Source of the DNA: UBA7957 sp965224675
Lineage (GTDB): Bacteria > Pseudomonadota > Gammaproteobacteria > Granulosicoccales > Granulosicoccaceae
NCBI GenBank assembly: GCA_965224675.1
Contig: CBDDAA010000002.1
Span: 806,001-870,000 of the forward strand
DNA: 64,000 nt
Reading direction: 5' to 3'
Translations under genes and position numbers: made by a program
Shown here: positions 17,038 through 26,366 of the stretch, piece after piece
Layout: each line of letters opens with the position of its first letter
How positions within the stretch are numbered: the stretch's first letter is position 1
Notes under the pieces: generated by a model
The model's database searches: none
Told to the model about the DNA's origin: nothing
What the model saw: only the letters and a program-made list of their open reading frames with translations

Positions 17038-18621
17038 ATGACTGCACGCCAAGGTTTTTTTACCATTTCTATTGCAAGTATATTGTTGGTTGCGCTACTT
17101 TCGTTGATTTGGCCAGCCGTTTTATTACTCCTTTTTATTATAGTTCCATTTTTTATTTTGGGTATCTACGATGTGACTCAAAAGAAAAAAACCGTACTGC
17201 GACTGTATCCTGTCATCGGCCATATTCGTTATATGCTGGAATACATTCGCCCAGAAATCCAACAATATTTTATTGAGTCTGATACCAACGGCATGCCCAT
17301 TAGTCGTGAATTTAGAACCTTGGTCTATCAACGTGCAAAAGGCGCGCGCGATACACGACCTTTCGGCACCGTATTTGATGTTAATCGTCAAGGCTACGAG
17401 TGGATAAATCACTCTCTGTCACCCCATAAAAGCCCTGAAAAAAACCCGCGGATTGTTTTTGGCGAAAACAACTGCAGTCAACCTTATTCGGCATCACCTT
17501 TGAATATTTCCGCTATGAGTTACGGTGCCTTAAGTAAAGCTGCAATTATGGCCTTGAACAAAGGTGCCAAAGCAGGCAATTTTGCGCACAATACAGGTGA
17601 AGGCGGTGTCAGCCCGTATCATCTGAAACACGGAGGTGATTTAATCTGGCAGATCGGAACCGGCTATTTCGGTTGTCGAAGCCCAGACGGCGGTTTTAGT
17701 GAAGAAGGATTTACTAAAATGGCAACCCGAAACTCGATAAAAATGATTGAGATAAAACTATCTCAAGGCGCCAAACCCGGACACGGCGGCATCTTACCAG
17801 CGGCAAAGGTTACACAGGAAATAGCTGACATCCGCCACGTGGAAATGGGCGAGGATGTTATTTCACCGCCAACCCACAGCGAATTCTCAAATGCCATAGG
17901 TCTGCTTGAATTTGTCGCAAAGCTACGTAAAGCATCCGCTGGAAAACCCGTTGGCTTTAAGCTGTGCATTGGCCTGAAAGTCGAATTCCTTTCAATATGT
18001 AAGGCAATGCTTGAAACCGGCATCAGTCCCGATTTTATCACCGTGGATGGCTCCGAAGGTGGTACAGGCGCGGCGCCCATTGAATTTACCAATTCTGTGG
18101 GAATGCCACTAATCGATGCAGTCAACTTCGTTAATAGTGCCCTATTAGGTGTTGGATTAAGAAGCAAAATCAAGCTAATAGCAGCGGGGAAAGTCATCTC
18201 TGCTTTCCAGATGATTAAAATCATGGCACTGGGAGCGGATACTGTCAATTCGGCTCGTGGTATGATGTTCGCACTTGGGTGCATTCAGTCTAGGCACTGC
18301 AACACTGACGCCTGCCCTACGGGTATAGCCACGCAGAACCCAGCCCGCTACAATGCAGTTAATATCAACGATAAAAGCCAACGAGTAGCACAATTTCATA
18401 GGTCAATGATTCACCATCTGGTTGATTTACTGACTGCAGCAGGTCTCGGTCATTCGGATGAAGTTAAACCGCATCACATCAATCGACGGGTAAGCGGTGC
18501 TGAAATAAAGAGCTACAATGAAATATATGAGCCGCTAAAAAACAAGTGCCTGTTAGATACTGCAACGATTCCAGCAACATGGCAACAAAATTGGGAGGCC
18601 GCAAATGCCGATGCCTGGTGA
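17038..18621 (+). CDS. Membrane-anchored FMN-binding glutamate synthase-family protein
   Basis: Two hydrophobic segments at the N-terminus (ISIASILLVALLSLIWPAVL and the stretch after it) anchor an otherwise soluble protein. The body is the FMN-binding synthase domain of glutamate synthase large subunit: NISAMSYGALSKAA, GEGGVSPYH, TVDGSEGGTGAAP, and the 3Fe-4S ligands in CIQSRHCNTDAC. There is no glutaminase (class II amidotransferase) domain, so this is the stand-alone family whose true reaction is often unknown. I chose ATG 17038 because AGGAG lies 10 bases upstream and the -10 box at 17005 lies inside the longer alternative from 16969. It stands alone between divergent and downstream promoters. 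Confidence 0.85.
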   Translation: MTARQGFFTISIASILLVALLSLIWPAVLLLLFIIVPFFILGIYDVTQKKKTVLRLYPVIGHIRYMLEYIRPEIQQYFIESDTNGMPISREFRTLVYQRAKGARDTRPFGTVFDVNRQGYEWINHSLSPHKSPEKNPRIVFGENNCSQPYSASPLNISAMSYGALSKAAIMALNKGAKAGNFAHNTGEGGVSPYHLKHGGDLIWQIGTGYFGCRSPDGGFSEEGFTKMATRNSIKMIEIKLSQGAKPGHGGILPAAKVTQEIADIRHVEMGEDVISPPTHSEFSNAIGLLEFVAKLRKASAGKPVGFKLCIGLKVEFLSICKAMLETGISPDFITVDGSEGGTGAAPIEFTNSVGMPLIDAVNFVNSALLGVGLRSKIKLIAAGKVISAFQMIKIMALGADTVNSARGMMFALGCIQSRHCNTDACPTGIATQNPARYNAVNINDKSQRVAQFHRSMIHHLVDLLTAAGLGHSDEVKPHHINRRVSGAEIKSYNEIYEPLKNKCLLDTATIPATWQQNWEAANADAW

Positions 18622-18813
18622 GCCAGCAAGTAACTGACTGAGCGAGTTGTAAATCAAAGAGTTACGTGTCATTATTTGTGTTCTTTACAATCGGTTTACA
18701 AATCTTCGAAACAGTTTGCTGGACTGGTAGAAAAGAGAGTTGTAGTATGATTGCAAGACTCGCGATTGGCGAGAAGTGAATACAACCTTTTAAAATCGCC
18801 CCAAGGAGATTCA

Positions 18814-20784
18814 TTGCAGATCCGTTCTGAACATCATGGGGCTCCCCCCGACCTTAGCACCACTCCCGAGCTGCTGCTGCACCATGCTTTAATACGTGGT
18901 GATCAAACCGCAATGCGCGAAAAAGAATACGGTATCTGGCAATCGTGGACATGGTTTGAGATGAAAAACGAGATATTGGCACTCGCCAATGGCTTGGCAT
19001 CCATCAATTTCAAGCGTGGTGATAAACTCGGTATAATCGGTGCGAATCGTCCGCAACTCTATTGGGCCATGTGTGCAGCACAATGCCTGGGCGGGATCCC
19101 GGTTCCATTGTATAAAGATATGGTCGCTGATGAGTTGCAATATGTGCTTGCTCATGCCGGTGTTCAAATGGTTCTGGCCGAAGACCAGGAACAGGTTGAT
19201 AAGGTAATGGAGGTTCAGTCAAGCTGTCCTGAGTTGCAGCAGCTTATTTATGATGATTCCCGAGGCATGCGTGACTACGATCATTCCCACCTGCACAGCT
19301 TTGATTCAATACAGGCTTGCGGGCGTGAGTTTGGCAAAAAAAATCCATCATTTCTGCAAGATGAAATGGCCAAAAACGCGGGTGGAGATATAGGTATTTT
19401 TCTCTATACATCAGGCACCACGGGCAAGCCAAAAGGTGTGGTACTGAGCAACGACAACATTCTTATTACAGCCCGTAATACAGTCATACACGATCAGCTG
19501 ACATCGCATGAAGAAACCCTGTCGTATCTGCCACTGGCATGGGTGGGTGATCATATTTTTTCTTATGGACAGGCTTACATTGCGGGCTATTGTGTAAACT
19601 GCCCTGAAGATGAATCCACTGTCGCTACCGACATGCGTGAAATTGGCCCAACCTATTATTTCGCCCCACCGAGGATCTTTGAAAATATGCTCACCAGCGT
19701 GAGTATTCGTATGGAGGATGCCAGCCCGATAAAACAAAAACTGTTCCATTATTTTATGAATCTGGCAAAAAAAACCGGCATTGCTCTGGTCAATGGTGAA
19801 AAAGTATCACTGCTTGAAAGAGCAAAACACTGGGTTGGCAATGGCTTAATCTATGGACCATTAAAAAATACCCTGGGTCTGAGCAAAATTCGGATTGCCT
19901 ACACGGCAGGCGAGGCGATTGGGCCAGAGATATTTGAATTCTATCGCTCACTCGGCATCAATATCAAACAGCTTTATGGTCAGACTGAAGCATCCGTTTA
20001 TATCACCATTCAACCCGATGGTGAAGTATACGCAGATACAGTCGGTAAACCGGCACCTGAGGTTGAGGTGAAAATCGCCGACGATGGTGAGGTTATTTAC
20101 ACCAGTCCTGGTGTTTTTCTGGAGTATTTTAAAAATGCTCAGGCCACACGGGATACAAAAACTGCAGACAACTGGGTACACACAGGTGATGCCGGCTACT
20201 TTGATGAGCGTGGTCATCTTAAAATAATCGATAGAGCCAAAGATGTCGGCAAACTCAATAACGGATCAATGTTTGCGCCCAAGTATATCGAGAATAAACT
20301 CAAATTCTTCTCCCAAATTCAGGAAGCCGTAGCATTTGGTGATGAAAGAGACTTTGTCACAGCCTTTATTAATATTGACCTCGAAGCGATCAGTAACTGG
20401 GCTGAGCGAAACAACATCGCCTACGCCAGCTATCAGGAATTAGCCGCTAACGAGCAGGTTTATGGGATGATTCTCAATAACATCGAACAGGTCAACCAGG
20501 ACTTGGCCTGCGACCCACACCTTGCCGGAGCACAAATCAACCGCTTTCTTATTCTGCACAAAGAACTTGATGCGGACGACGGTGAACTGACCCGTACACG
20601 AAAAGTCAGGCGGCGAATTGTTTTGGATAAATACGCTGTGCTTATCGATGCTCTTTACAGCGGCAAAGATCACTGCTTCATACGCACGGAAGTCACCTTT
20701 GAGGATGGTCGGAAAGGTGCCATTGAAGGCGATCTGATGATCAAGAATGTCACTCACTTTGAAACGCTGACAAAAGCAGGTTGA
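18814..20784 (+). CDS. Long-chain acyl-CoA synthetase / AMP-binding ligase of a Liv-type transport operon
   Basis: An ANL-superfamily enzyme that activates a carboxylic acid to its CoA ester through an acyl-adenylate. Motifs are the P-loop-like YTSGTTGKPKGVV, YGQTEAS and the hinge region TGDAGYFDERGHLKIIDRAKD. I propose the TTG at 18814 as the start (about 656 residues) because AAGGAG (18803-18808) sits 5 bases before it; the frame is open upstream to a TTG at 18751 that lacks a ribosome site. The stop is only a few bases before the ATPase gene, so it is the first gene of a six-gene transport operon. The substrate may be a fatty, dicarboxylic or aromatic acid; this cannot be resolved here. 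Confidence 0.88.
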   Translation: MQIRSEHHGAPPDLSTTPELLLHHALIRGDQTAMREKEYGIWQSWTWFEMKNEILALANGLASINFKRGDKLGIIGANRPQLYWAMCAAQCLGGIPVPLYKDMVADELQYVLAHAGVQMVLAEDQEQVDKVMEVQSSCPELQQLIYDDSRGMRDYDHSHLHSFDSIQACGREFGKKNPSFLQDEMAKNAGGDIGIFLYTSGTTGKPKGVVLSNDNILITARNTVIHDQLTSHEETLSYLPLAWVGDHIFSYGQAYIAGYCVNCPEDESTVATDMREIGPTYYFAPPRIFENMLTSVSIRMEDASPIKQKLFHYFMNLAKKTGIALVNGEKVSLLERAKHWVGNGLIYGPLKNTLGLSKIRIAYTAGEAIGPEIFEFYRSLGINIKQLYGQTEASVYITIQPDGEVYADTVGKPAPEVEVKIADDGEVIYTSPGVFLEYFKNAQATRDTKTADNWVHTGDAGYFDERGHLKIIDRAKDVGKLNNGSMFAPKYIENKLKFFSQIQEAVAFGDERDFVTAFINIDLEAISNWAERNNIAYASYQELAANEQVYGMILNNIEQVNQDLACDPHLAGAQINRFLILHKELDADDGELTRTRKVRRRIVLDKYAVLIDALYSGKDHCFIRTEVTFEDGRKGAIEGDLMIKNVTHFETLTKAG

Positions 20785-20788
20785 AGTG

Positions 20789-21583
20789 ATGACAAGCCCT
20801 CACTCTGTGTCTGATCCAGTTCTTGAAGTGAAAAATATCTCGTTGTCATTTGGTGGGGTGAATGCACTGTCCGACATCAGTTTTGATATTCAAGAAGGTG
20901 AAATCCGCGCCATCATCGGACCCAACGGTGCAGGCAAAAGCTCCATGCTAAATGTGATTAGTGGTTTTTACCACCCACAACAGGGCGAAATTTGGTTTAG
21001 AGGGGAAAAACGTCCCCCCATGAAACCCTATCAGGTCGCTCGTCAGGGTATAGCGCGAACATTTCAGAATATTGCACTATTTAAAGGCATGAGCACCATC
21101 GATAATCTGATGACCGGGCGCACTAATCACATGAAGGCCAATATATTATGGCAGGCGATATGGAAAGGTCCTGCCGAACGCGAGGAGATCAGCCATCGTG
21201 AGCGCGTCGAGCATGTCATTGATTTTCTTGAAATTCAGGCCATTCGCAAAACCCCGGTCGGACGCCTGTCTTATGGCTTGCAGAAACGGGTCGAATTGGG
21301 CCGCGCCCTTGCGGCTGACGCACAGCTTTTGTTACTGGATGAGCCTATGGCGGGCATGAACCTGGAAGAAAAGGAGGACATGAGCCGCTTTATTATCGAT
21401 GTTAACGAAGAATTTTCTACCACTATCGTCTTAATTGAGCATGATATGAGTGTGGTGATGGATTTGTCTGATCGTGTGGTAGTGCTGGACTATGGTCGTA
21501 AGCTCGCCGATGGTGTGCCCGCCGATGTGCGCAACGATCCACAGGTTATAGATGCCTATCTGGGGGTCAGTCATGGTGATTGA
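20789..21583 (+). CDS. Branched-chain-amino-acid-type ABC transporter ATPase (LivG-like)
   Basis: An ABC ATPase with Walker A GPNGAGKSS, signature LSYGLQKRV (the usual SGGQ replaced by SYGL, as often in LivG-type proteins), Walker B LLLLDEPMAGM and the switch His in LIEHDMSVV. The LivG-type C-terminus (DGVPADV...AYLG) is present. The start is ATG 20789 or the adjoining in-frame GTG 20786; both lie directly after the synthetase stop, so translation is coupled. It powers import through the two permeases that follow. Confidence 0.93.
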   Translation: MTSPHSVSDPVLEVKNISLSFGGVNALSDISFDIQEGEIRAIIGPNGAGKSSMLNVISGFYHPQQGEIWFRGEKRPPMKPYQVARQGIARTFQNIALFKGMSTIDNLMTGRTNHMKANILWQAIWKGPAEREEISHRERVEHVIDFLEIQAIRKTPVGRLSYGLQKRVELGRALAADAQLLLLDEPMAGMNLEEKEDMSRFIIDVNEEFSTTIVLIEHDMSVVMDLSDRVVVLDYGRKLADGVPADVRNDPQVIDAYLGVSHGD

Positions 21584-21607
21584 GCAAATTAGAGAAATAT
21601 TATCGAG

Positions 21608-22609
21608 ATGAGTGTCGCCCTGCTCAATATTATCGAAATTATATTAAATGGTCTGATGACAGGTGTGATGTATTCACTGGTGGCTTTAGGCTTTGTTTTA
21701 ATTTTCAAAGCGTCTGGCATATTCAATTATGCGCAAGGCGTAATGGCGCTATTCGCAGCATTAACGTTAGTCGGATTTCAGACAGGCCAAATACCTTTTT
21801 CCCATCTAATCAACGCGACTTTCGGCAGTAATGTACATCACTGGGGATCTGGTGTACCCGCTGCACTCGCTATACTGCTAACGATAGCGATGATGATTCT
21901 ATTCGCCTGGCTATTCGAGCGAATAGTACTCAAACACATGGTTAATCAAGAACCGATTATCCTGTTTATGGCCACCATCGGACTGGCCTATTTTATGGAA
22001 GGGTTTGGTGATCTCATGTGGGGGGCGGATATTAAAGCACTGGATTTAGGTATCCCGTCGGGCGGATCTTTCTGGTTGGAAGATGTAACCCGTACCTGGG
22101 CATCCTCTGGCTCTGACTATTATGGTATGTATATCGATGTACTTGATGTCTGGGCCACTGTCATTGCCATTATTCTGGTCGTGGCACTGACGTTATTTTC
22201 CCAATACACACGTATAGGCCGGGCATTAAGAGCGGTTGCGGATGACCATCAGGCCGCTATGACGGTAGGGATATCGCTAAGAACCATCTGGGTGATTGTC
22301 TGGTCAATAGCCGGCATAGTGGCATTGGTTGCTGGCATTATGTGGGGTTCAAAATCGGGTGTACAATTTTCTCTTTCTCTGATTGCATTAAAGGCCCTGC
22401 CCGTGCTTATACTCGGCGGTTTTACGTCCATTCCCGGTGCAATCATCGGCGGGCTTATTATCGGTGTTGGAGAAAAATTATTTGAATACGGCATCGGACC
22501 CTTAATCGGCGGCGCCACTGAAAACTGGTTTGCCTATGTCTTAGCCCTTGGCTTTTTACTGTTCAGGCCGCAAGGTTTATTTGGAGAGAAAATAATTGAA
22601 CGAGTATGA
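21608..22609 (+). CDS. Branched-chain-amino-acid-type ABC transporter permease (LivH-like)
   Basis: A 333-residue polytopic membrane protein with about eight hydrophobic segments. The N-terminal GLMTGVMYSLVALGFVLIFK and the later RIGRALRAVADDHQAAMTVG loop, which contacts the ATPase, are LivH hallmarks. A longer insert between segments (about residues 145-180, FWLEDVTRTWASSGSD) matches the acyl-CoA-synthetase-associated versions better than amino-acid LivH. It begins 24 bp after livG-like. Confidence 0.92.
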   Translation: MSVALLNIIEIILNGLMTGVMYSLVALGFVLIFKASGIFNYAQGVMALFAALTLVGFQTGQIPFSHLINATFGSNVHHWGSGVPAALAILLTIAMMILFAWLFERIVLKHMVNQEPIILFMATIGLAYFMEGFGDLMWGADIKALDLGIPSGGSFWLEDVTRTWASSGSDYYGMYIDVLDVWATVIAIILVVALTLFSQYTRIGRALRAVADDHQAAMTVGISLRTIWVIVWSIAGIVALVAGIMWGSKSGVQFSLSLIALKALPVLILGGFTSIPGAIIGGLIIGVGEKLFEYGIGPLIGGATENWFAYVLALGFLLFRPQGLFGEKIIERV

Positions 22610-22685
22610 ACCAAGGGCAAAATATACCAAGACCCTATAATTTGAATGAATTCCACTAAGTGCGAAATTATCTGAGAACTAAATA

Positions 22686-23762
22686 ATGTTATATCGCGAA
22701 GCCGGCGACTTTAAAACAAGCTACGTTAAAGATCAGCAGATTTTTCAAATCAAGCTGGATCGCTGGGCTTTTTGGGCGGTACTTGCTTTTGCTTTTCTGA
22801 TTGTACCTTTCCTGATCAACGATTATTGGGAAAAGTCCGTGTTAATTCCCTTTCTCGTCTGGTCGATGGCCGCATTGGGTCTGAATATTCTGACAGGTTA
22901 CTGTGGGCAACTCAGCCTCGGTACAGGTGGTTTTATGGCAGTAGGTGCCTATGCCTCATTTAAACTGATCACCGCCTTTCCTGAATTAAACCTGCTCCTG
23001 ACCGTTGTTCTATCGGGAGGGATAACGGCTATTGTCGGTATTTTTTTTGGTATACCCAGCCTTCGAATCAAGGGCTTCTATCTTGCAGTTGCGACACTCG
23101 CCGCGCAGTTTTTTCTGATCTGGTTATTTAACAAAGTACCGTGGTTTTACAACTATTCAGCCACTGGCATGATTACCGTGCCTCAACGCAGTTTTTTTGG
23201 CATTCAGATTACTGGCGCAACTGCCCAACCCTGGGCAACCTATTTATTTTGCCTGACGGTGGTTACGGTGTTTGCTTTTATTGCCAAAAATTTCACACGC
23301 GGGCGTTTAGGCCGGTCATGGATGGCTATTCGTGATATGGACATTGCCGCTGAAATTATTGGTGTACCACCGTTAAGTACAAAGTTGACCGCCTTTGCAG
23401 TTAGCTCTTTTTACATAGGTATATCAGGCGCCTTACTGTTTTTAGTATACTTCGGCAGCGTAGAGCCAACAGAAGCCTTTGGCATAGACAAATCGTTTCT
23501 GGTGTTGTTTATGATTATCATCGGGGGACTGGGTAGCATTCTAGGCTCTTTTTTAGGCGCGGCTTTTATGGTATTAATGCCCGTGCTGTTAAAAAATATC
23601 ATGGTCGGTGGCTTCGGCTGGCCAGCAGATTTGGCAGCTCACATCGAGCTTTTGCTGATCGGTGCATTAATTATGTTTTTTCTGGTCGTGGAGCCACACG
23701 GCCTCGCCCAGATCTGGCGGATAACTAAAGAGAAATTACGGCTTTGGCCATTCCCGCATTAA
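22686..23762 (+). CDS. Branched-chain-amino-acid-type ABC transporter permease (LivM-like)
   Basis: The 358-residue protein has about ten membrane segments. It shows the LivM pattern ALGLNILTGYCGQLSLGTGGFMAVGAY near the N-terminus, split here as ALGLNILTGYCGQ and LSLGTGGFMAVGAY, and the cytoplasmic coupling loop RGRLGRSWMAIRDMDIAAE. It pairs with the LivH-like permease to form the translocation pore. The 76-bp gap before it contains no other gene. Confidence 0.92.
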   Translation: MLYREAGDFKTSYVKDQQIFQIKLDRWAFWAVLAFAFLIVPFLINDYWEKSVLIPFLVWSMAALGLNILTGYCGQLSLGTGGFMAVGAYASFKLITAFPELNLLLTVVLSGGITAIVGIFFGIPSLRIKGFYLAVATLAAQFFLIWLFNKVPWFYNYSATGMITVPQRSFFGIQITGATAQPWATYLFCLTVVTVFAFIAKNFTRGRLGRSWMAIRDMDIAAEIIGVPPLSTKLTAFAVSSFYIGISGALLFLVYFGSVEPTEAFGIDKSFLVLFMIIIGGLGSILGSFLGAAFMVLMPVLLKNIMVGGFGWPADLAAHIELLLIGALIMFFLVVEPHGLAQIWRITKEKLRLWPFPH

Positions 23763-23839
23763 TTCAGGTAACGCCCATCATATAATCTCTGGGTATAACT
23801 TGAGAAGTTATTTTAATTAGAACCACTTGGAGGCAGGAA

Positions 23840-25138
23840 ATGAGAATAAATAAAGTAATAGGTGCTGCATTAGCAGCTATAGTGATGATCGGTTCAATGC
23901 CGGTATCCGCTGAGCTGGTGTTTCCCATGCTCAGCTATCGAACCGGGCCATACGGCCCCAACGGCACTGAATTTGCCGATGGTTATGCTGACTATTTTAC
24001 TTTGCTGAATGAGCGTGACGGTGGCATTGGAGGCGTTAAAGTAATATCTCCTGAATGCGAAACCGCTTATAATACGCAAAAAGGTGTGGAGTGTTATGAA
24101 TCTACCAAAGGCGATGGTGCCTTATTGTATCAGCCACTGTCTACAGGTATCACTTATCAACTGATCCCCAAAGTTACTGCTGACGACATCCCTTTGCACT
24201 CGATGGGCTACGGTCGGACATCAGCAGCAAACGGTAAAATATTCAGCCATATATTCAACTATCCCGGCAACTATTGGGACGCGGCATCGATCATTATCAA
24301 ACACATTCTTGACCAGGAAGGTGGTAATGTGAAAGGCAAGAAGATTGCCCTTGTATATCACAACTCTGCCTACGGCAAGGAACCCATTCGAACGCTGGAA
24401 GAACTAGCCAAAAAACACGGCTATGAGCTAACCCTGCTGGCAGTTGATCATCCCGGTCAGGAACAAAAATCCCAATGGCTGCAAATCCGCCGTGATCGCC
24501 CGGATTACGTGCTCATGTGGGGTTGGGGCGTTATGAACCAGGTTGCAATAAAAGAGGCGTCTAACATCCGCTATCCGATGGATCATTTTATTGGTGTATG
24601 GTGGTCAGCCTCTGAAAATGATGTATTACCTGCCGGTGCAGGTGCAAATGGCTACAAAGCCATTGCCATGCATGGTGTGGGTTCTGACTTTCCTGTTTAT
24701 GCTGATCTGAAAAAATACGTTGTTGATGCTGGAAAAACGGCGGGTGATGGCACCAAGCTTGGTACAGTCTTGTATAATCGAGGCATGTATGCGGCAATGC
24801 TGGCAGCAGAAGCAGCTGCTACGGCGCAGAAGCTGAGCGGCAGAAAAGATATCACCGCACATGATATGCGAGACGGGATGGAGGCATTGGAAGTGAGTAG
24901 CGCCCGCTTAGCTGAATTGGGTTTGCCCGACTTTGCTCCTGAAATTAAAGTCAGCTGCGAAAATCACGGTGGCCCCGGTTTGGGCGCAATCCAGCAATGG
25001 GATGCAACCGCCAAAAAGTGGAATTTAATCACTGACTTTGTTGCTTCTGATCGAGATGTACTGGATCCATTGATCGCTGAAGATTCTGCAGCCTATGCTA
25101 AAGAAAATAACATTACTGAAAGGGCTTGTAGTTCTTAA
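23840..25138 (+). CDS. Periplasmic substrate-binding protein of the Liv-type transporter
   Basis: A signal peptide (hydrophobic core ALAAIVMIGSMPVSA) is followed by a 400-residue type I binding-protein fold that starts LVFPMLSYRTGPYGPNG. The GGAGG-like ribosome site (TTGGAGGCAGG) before ATG 23840 is the strongest of the operon, as expected for a protein needed in excess. It is clearly different from the chemoreceptor-associated binding protein at 11184-12344: longer and with an unusual GTEFADGYADYF ligand-site region. It lies between permease and second ATPase genes. Confidence 0.92.
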   Translation: MRINKVIGAALAAIVMIGSMPVSAELVFPMLSYRTGPYGPNGTEFADGYADYFTLLNERDGGIGGVKVISPECETAYNTQKGVECYESTKGDGALLYQPLSTGITYQLIPKVTADDIPLHSMGYGRTSAANGKIFSHIFNYPGNYWDAASIIIKHILDQEGGNVKGKKIALVYHNSAYGKEPIRTLEELAKKHGYELTLLAVDHPGQEQKSQWLQIRRDRPDYVLMWGWGVMNQVAIKEASNIRYPMDHFIGVWWSASENDVLPAGAGANGYKAIAMHGVGSDFPVYADLKKYVVDAGKTAGDGTKLGTVLYNRGMYAAMLAAEAAATAQKLSGRKDITAHDMRDGMEALEVSSARLAELGLPDFAPEIKVSCENHGGPGLGAIQQWDATAKKWNLITDFVASDRDVLDPLIAEDSAAYAKENNITERACSS

Positions 25139-25203
25139 CGGTGAGGTAAGGGATAAATAGAACCCGGATTGTACATTCGAACCCGGTGTTCTTTTCGAGA
25201 ATT

Positions 25204-25237
25204 CAGGAGGTGGAGTCCATCGGGATTCCACCTCCTG
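25204..25237 (+). repeat. Strong 15-bp hairpin between binding-protein and LivF-like genes
   Basis: CAGGAGGTGGA pairs with TCCACCTCCTG; the stem extends inward by GTCC/GGGAT (one G-T wobble) to a 4-base ATCG loop. No T-run follows. It probably protects the upstream mRNA 3' end or lowers expression of the last gene, a common design after binding-protein genes. Confidence 0.7.
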
Positions 25238-25354
25238 GACTATAAATAATTATTTCGATTTGAGAATTTTTATAATATCTGATCGATTTATTTCCTAGAC
25301 GATCTAGGTTTCCTGTAAATCATTAAATTATCTACTAACTAAATTCGATCAACT

Positions 25355-26164
25355 ATGTCAGACAATATCGTTCTAAGCGTTAAGAACATAGAAGTGATCT
25401 ACGATCACGTAATCCTGGTCCTCAAAGGTGTCTCCCTGGACGTGCCTGAAGGCGGGATTGTCGCACTACTGGGAGCGAATGGCGCAGGTAAAACCACGAC
25501 AATAAAGGCAATTTCCAATCTGCTGCGCTCTGAACGCGGCGAAGTCACAAAGGGCACCATCGAATATATGGGTGATCGGGTGGACAGTCTTAATCCAGCT
25601 GAATTGGTTAATCGTGGCGTTGTTCAGGTTATGGAAGGCAGACATTGCTTCGAGCATCTAACCGTTGAAGAGAATTTGCTTACAGGTGCATATATTCGCA
25701 AAGACGGTCGTCGGGCTATCGCTAAAGACCTGGATAAAGTCTACGGCTACTTTCCACGTCTGCGTGAACGGAAAAAAAGCCTGGCTGGTTATACATCAGG
25801 CGGTGAACAGCAAATGATTGCCGTCGGGCGCGCCCTGATGGCAAAACCAAAAGTTGTTCTGCTGGATGAGCCTTCAATGGGTCTTGCACCGCAACTGGTG
25901 GTGGAAATATTCGAAATTGTTAAAACCTTAAACGAATCGGAAGGTGTGACTTTTTTGCTTGCCGAGCAAAATACTAACGTGGCACTACGATATGCGACTT
26001 ATGGGTATATTCTTGAGAATGGCCGAGTCGTTATGGATGGGGAAGCAAAAGATTTACAAAATAACGAAGATGTTAAGGAATTTTACCTCGGTGTAAGTGG
26101 TGGCGAACGCAAGAGTTTTAGGGATGTTAAGCAGTATCGGCGGCGCAAGCGCTGGCTGTCCTAG
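25355..26164 (+). CDS. Branched-chain-amino-acid-type ABC transporter ATPase (LivF-like)
   Basis: The second ATPase of the system: Walker A GANGAGKTTT, signature TSGGEQQM, Walker B VVLLDEPSMGLAP and the LivF-type Gln in LLAEQNTN in place of His. The C-terminus is longer than usual LivF by a basic tail (KSFRDVKQYRRRKRWLS), a form seen in acyl-CoA-synthetase-linked clusters. It lies 216 bp after the binding protein, separated by the 25204-25237 hairpin, and ends the operon. Confidence 0.92.
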   Translation: MSDNIVLSVKNIEVIYDHVILVLKGVSLDVPEGGIVALLGANGAGKTTTIKAISNLLRSERGEVTKGTIEYMGDRVDSLNPAELVNRGVVQVMEGRHCFEHLTVEENLLTGAYIRKDGRRAIAKDLDKVYGYFPRLRERKKSLAGYTSGGEQQMIAVGRALMAKPKVVLLDEPSMGLAPQLVVEIFEIVKTLNESEGVTFLLAEQNTNVALRYATYGYILENGRVVMDGEAKDLQNNEDVKEFYLGVSGGERKSFRDVKQYRRRKRWLS

Positions 26165-26245
26165 TGTGTAGTATTATTTTCTAAGGCGCCAGAGGTCAGA
26201 TTTTAGTGGCGTCTTCGAGAAGTATTTATTGACAGGGAATCCAGT

Positions 26246-26277
26246 AAAAAAGTGATGTCCGCAAGAATGCGGACATC
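26246..26277 (-). terminator. Intrinsic terminator of the subtilisin gene
   Basis: Perfect 10-bp stem GATGTCCGCA/TGCGGACATC with an AGAA loop (26254-26277). On the - strand it is followed after two bases by six T (26246-26251 as A on +). It lies 90 bp after the peptidase stop; no T-run follows on +, so it acts mainly for the - strand gene. Confidence 0.8.
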
Positions 26278-26366
26278 AAGCTCACGGGGACGTACTTACA
26301 GTGTCTTTCTAGTCCCGTACTCTATCTACCTTATATCGTTGGCCACGGGACCAACAACCAACCAGC

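Noticed and set aside
17763..18284. 173-residue open frame on -
   Set aside because: Antisense shadow of the glutamate synthase-like gene; Pro/Ser-rich and without a start signal.
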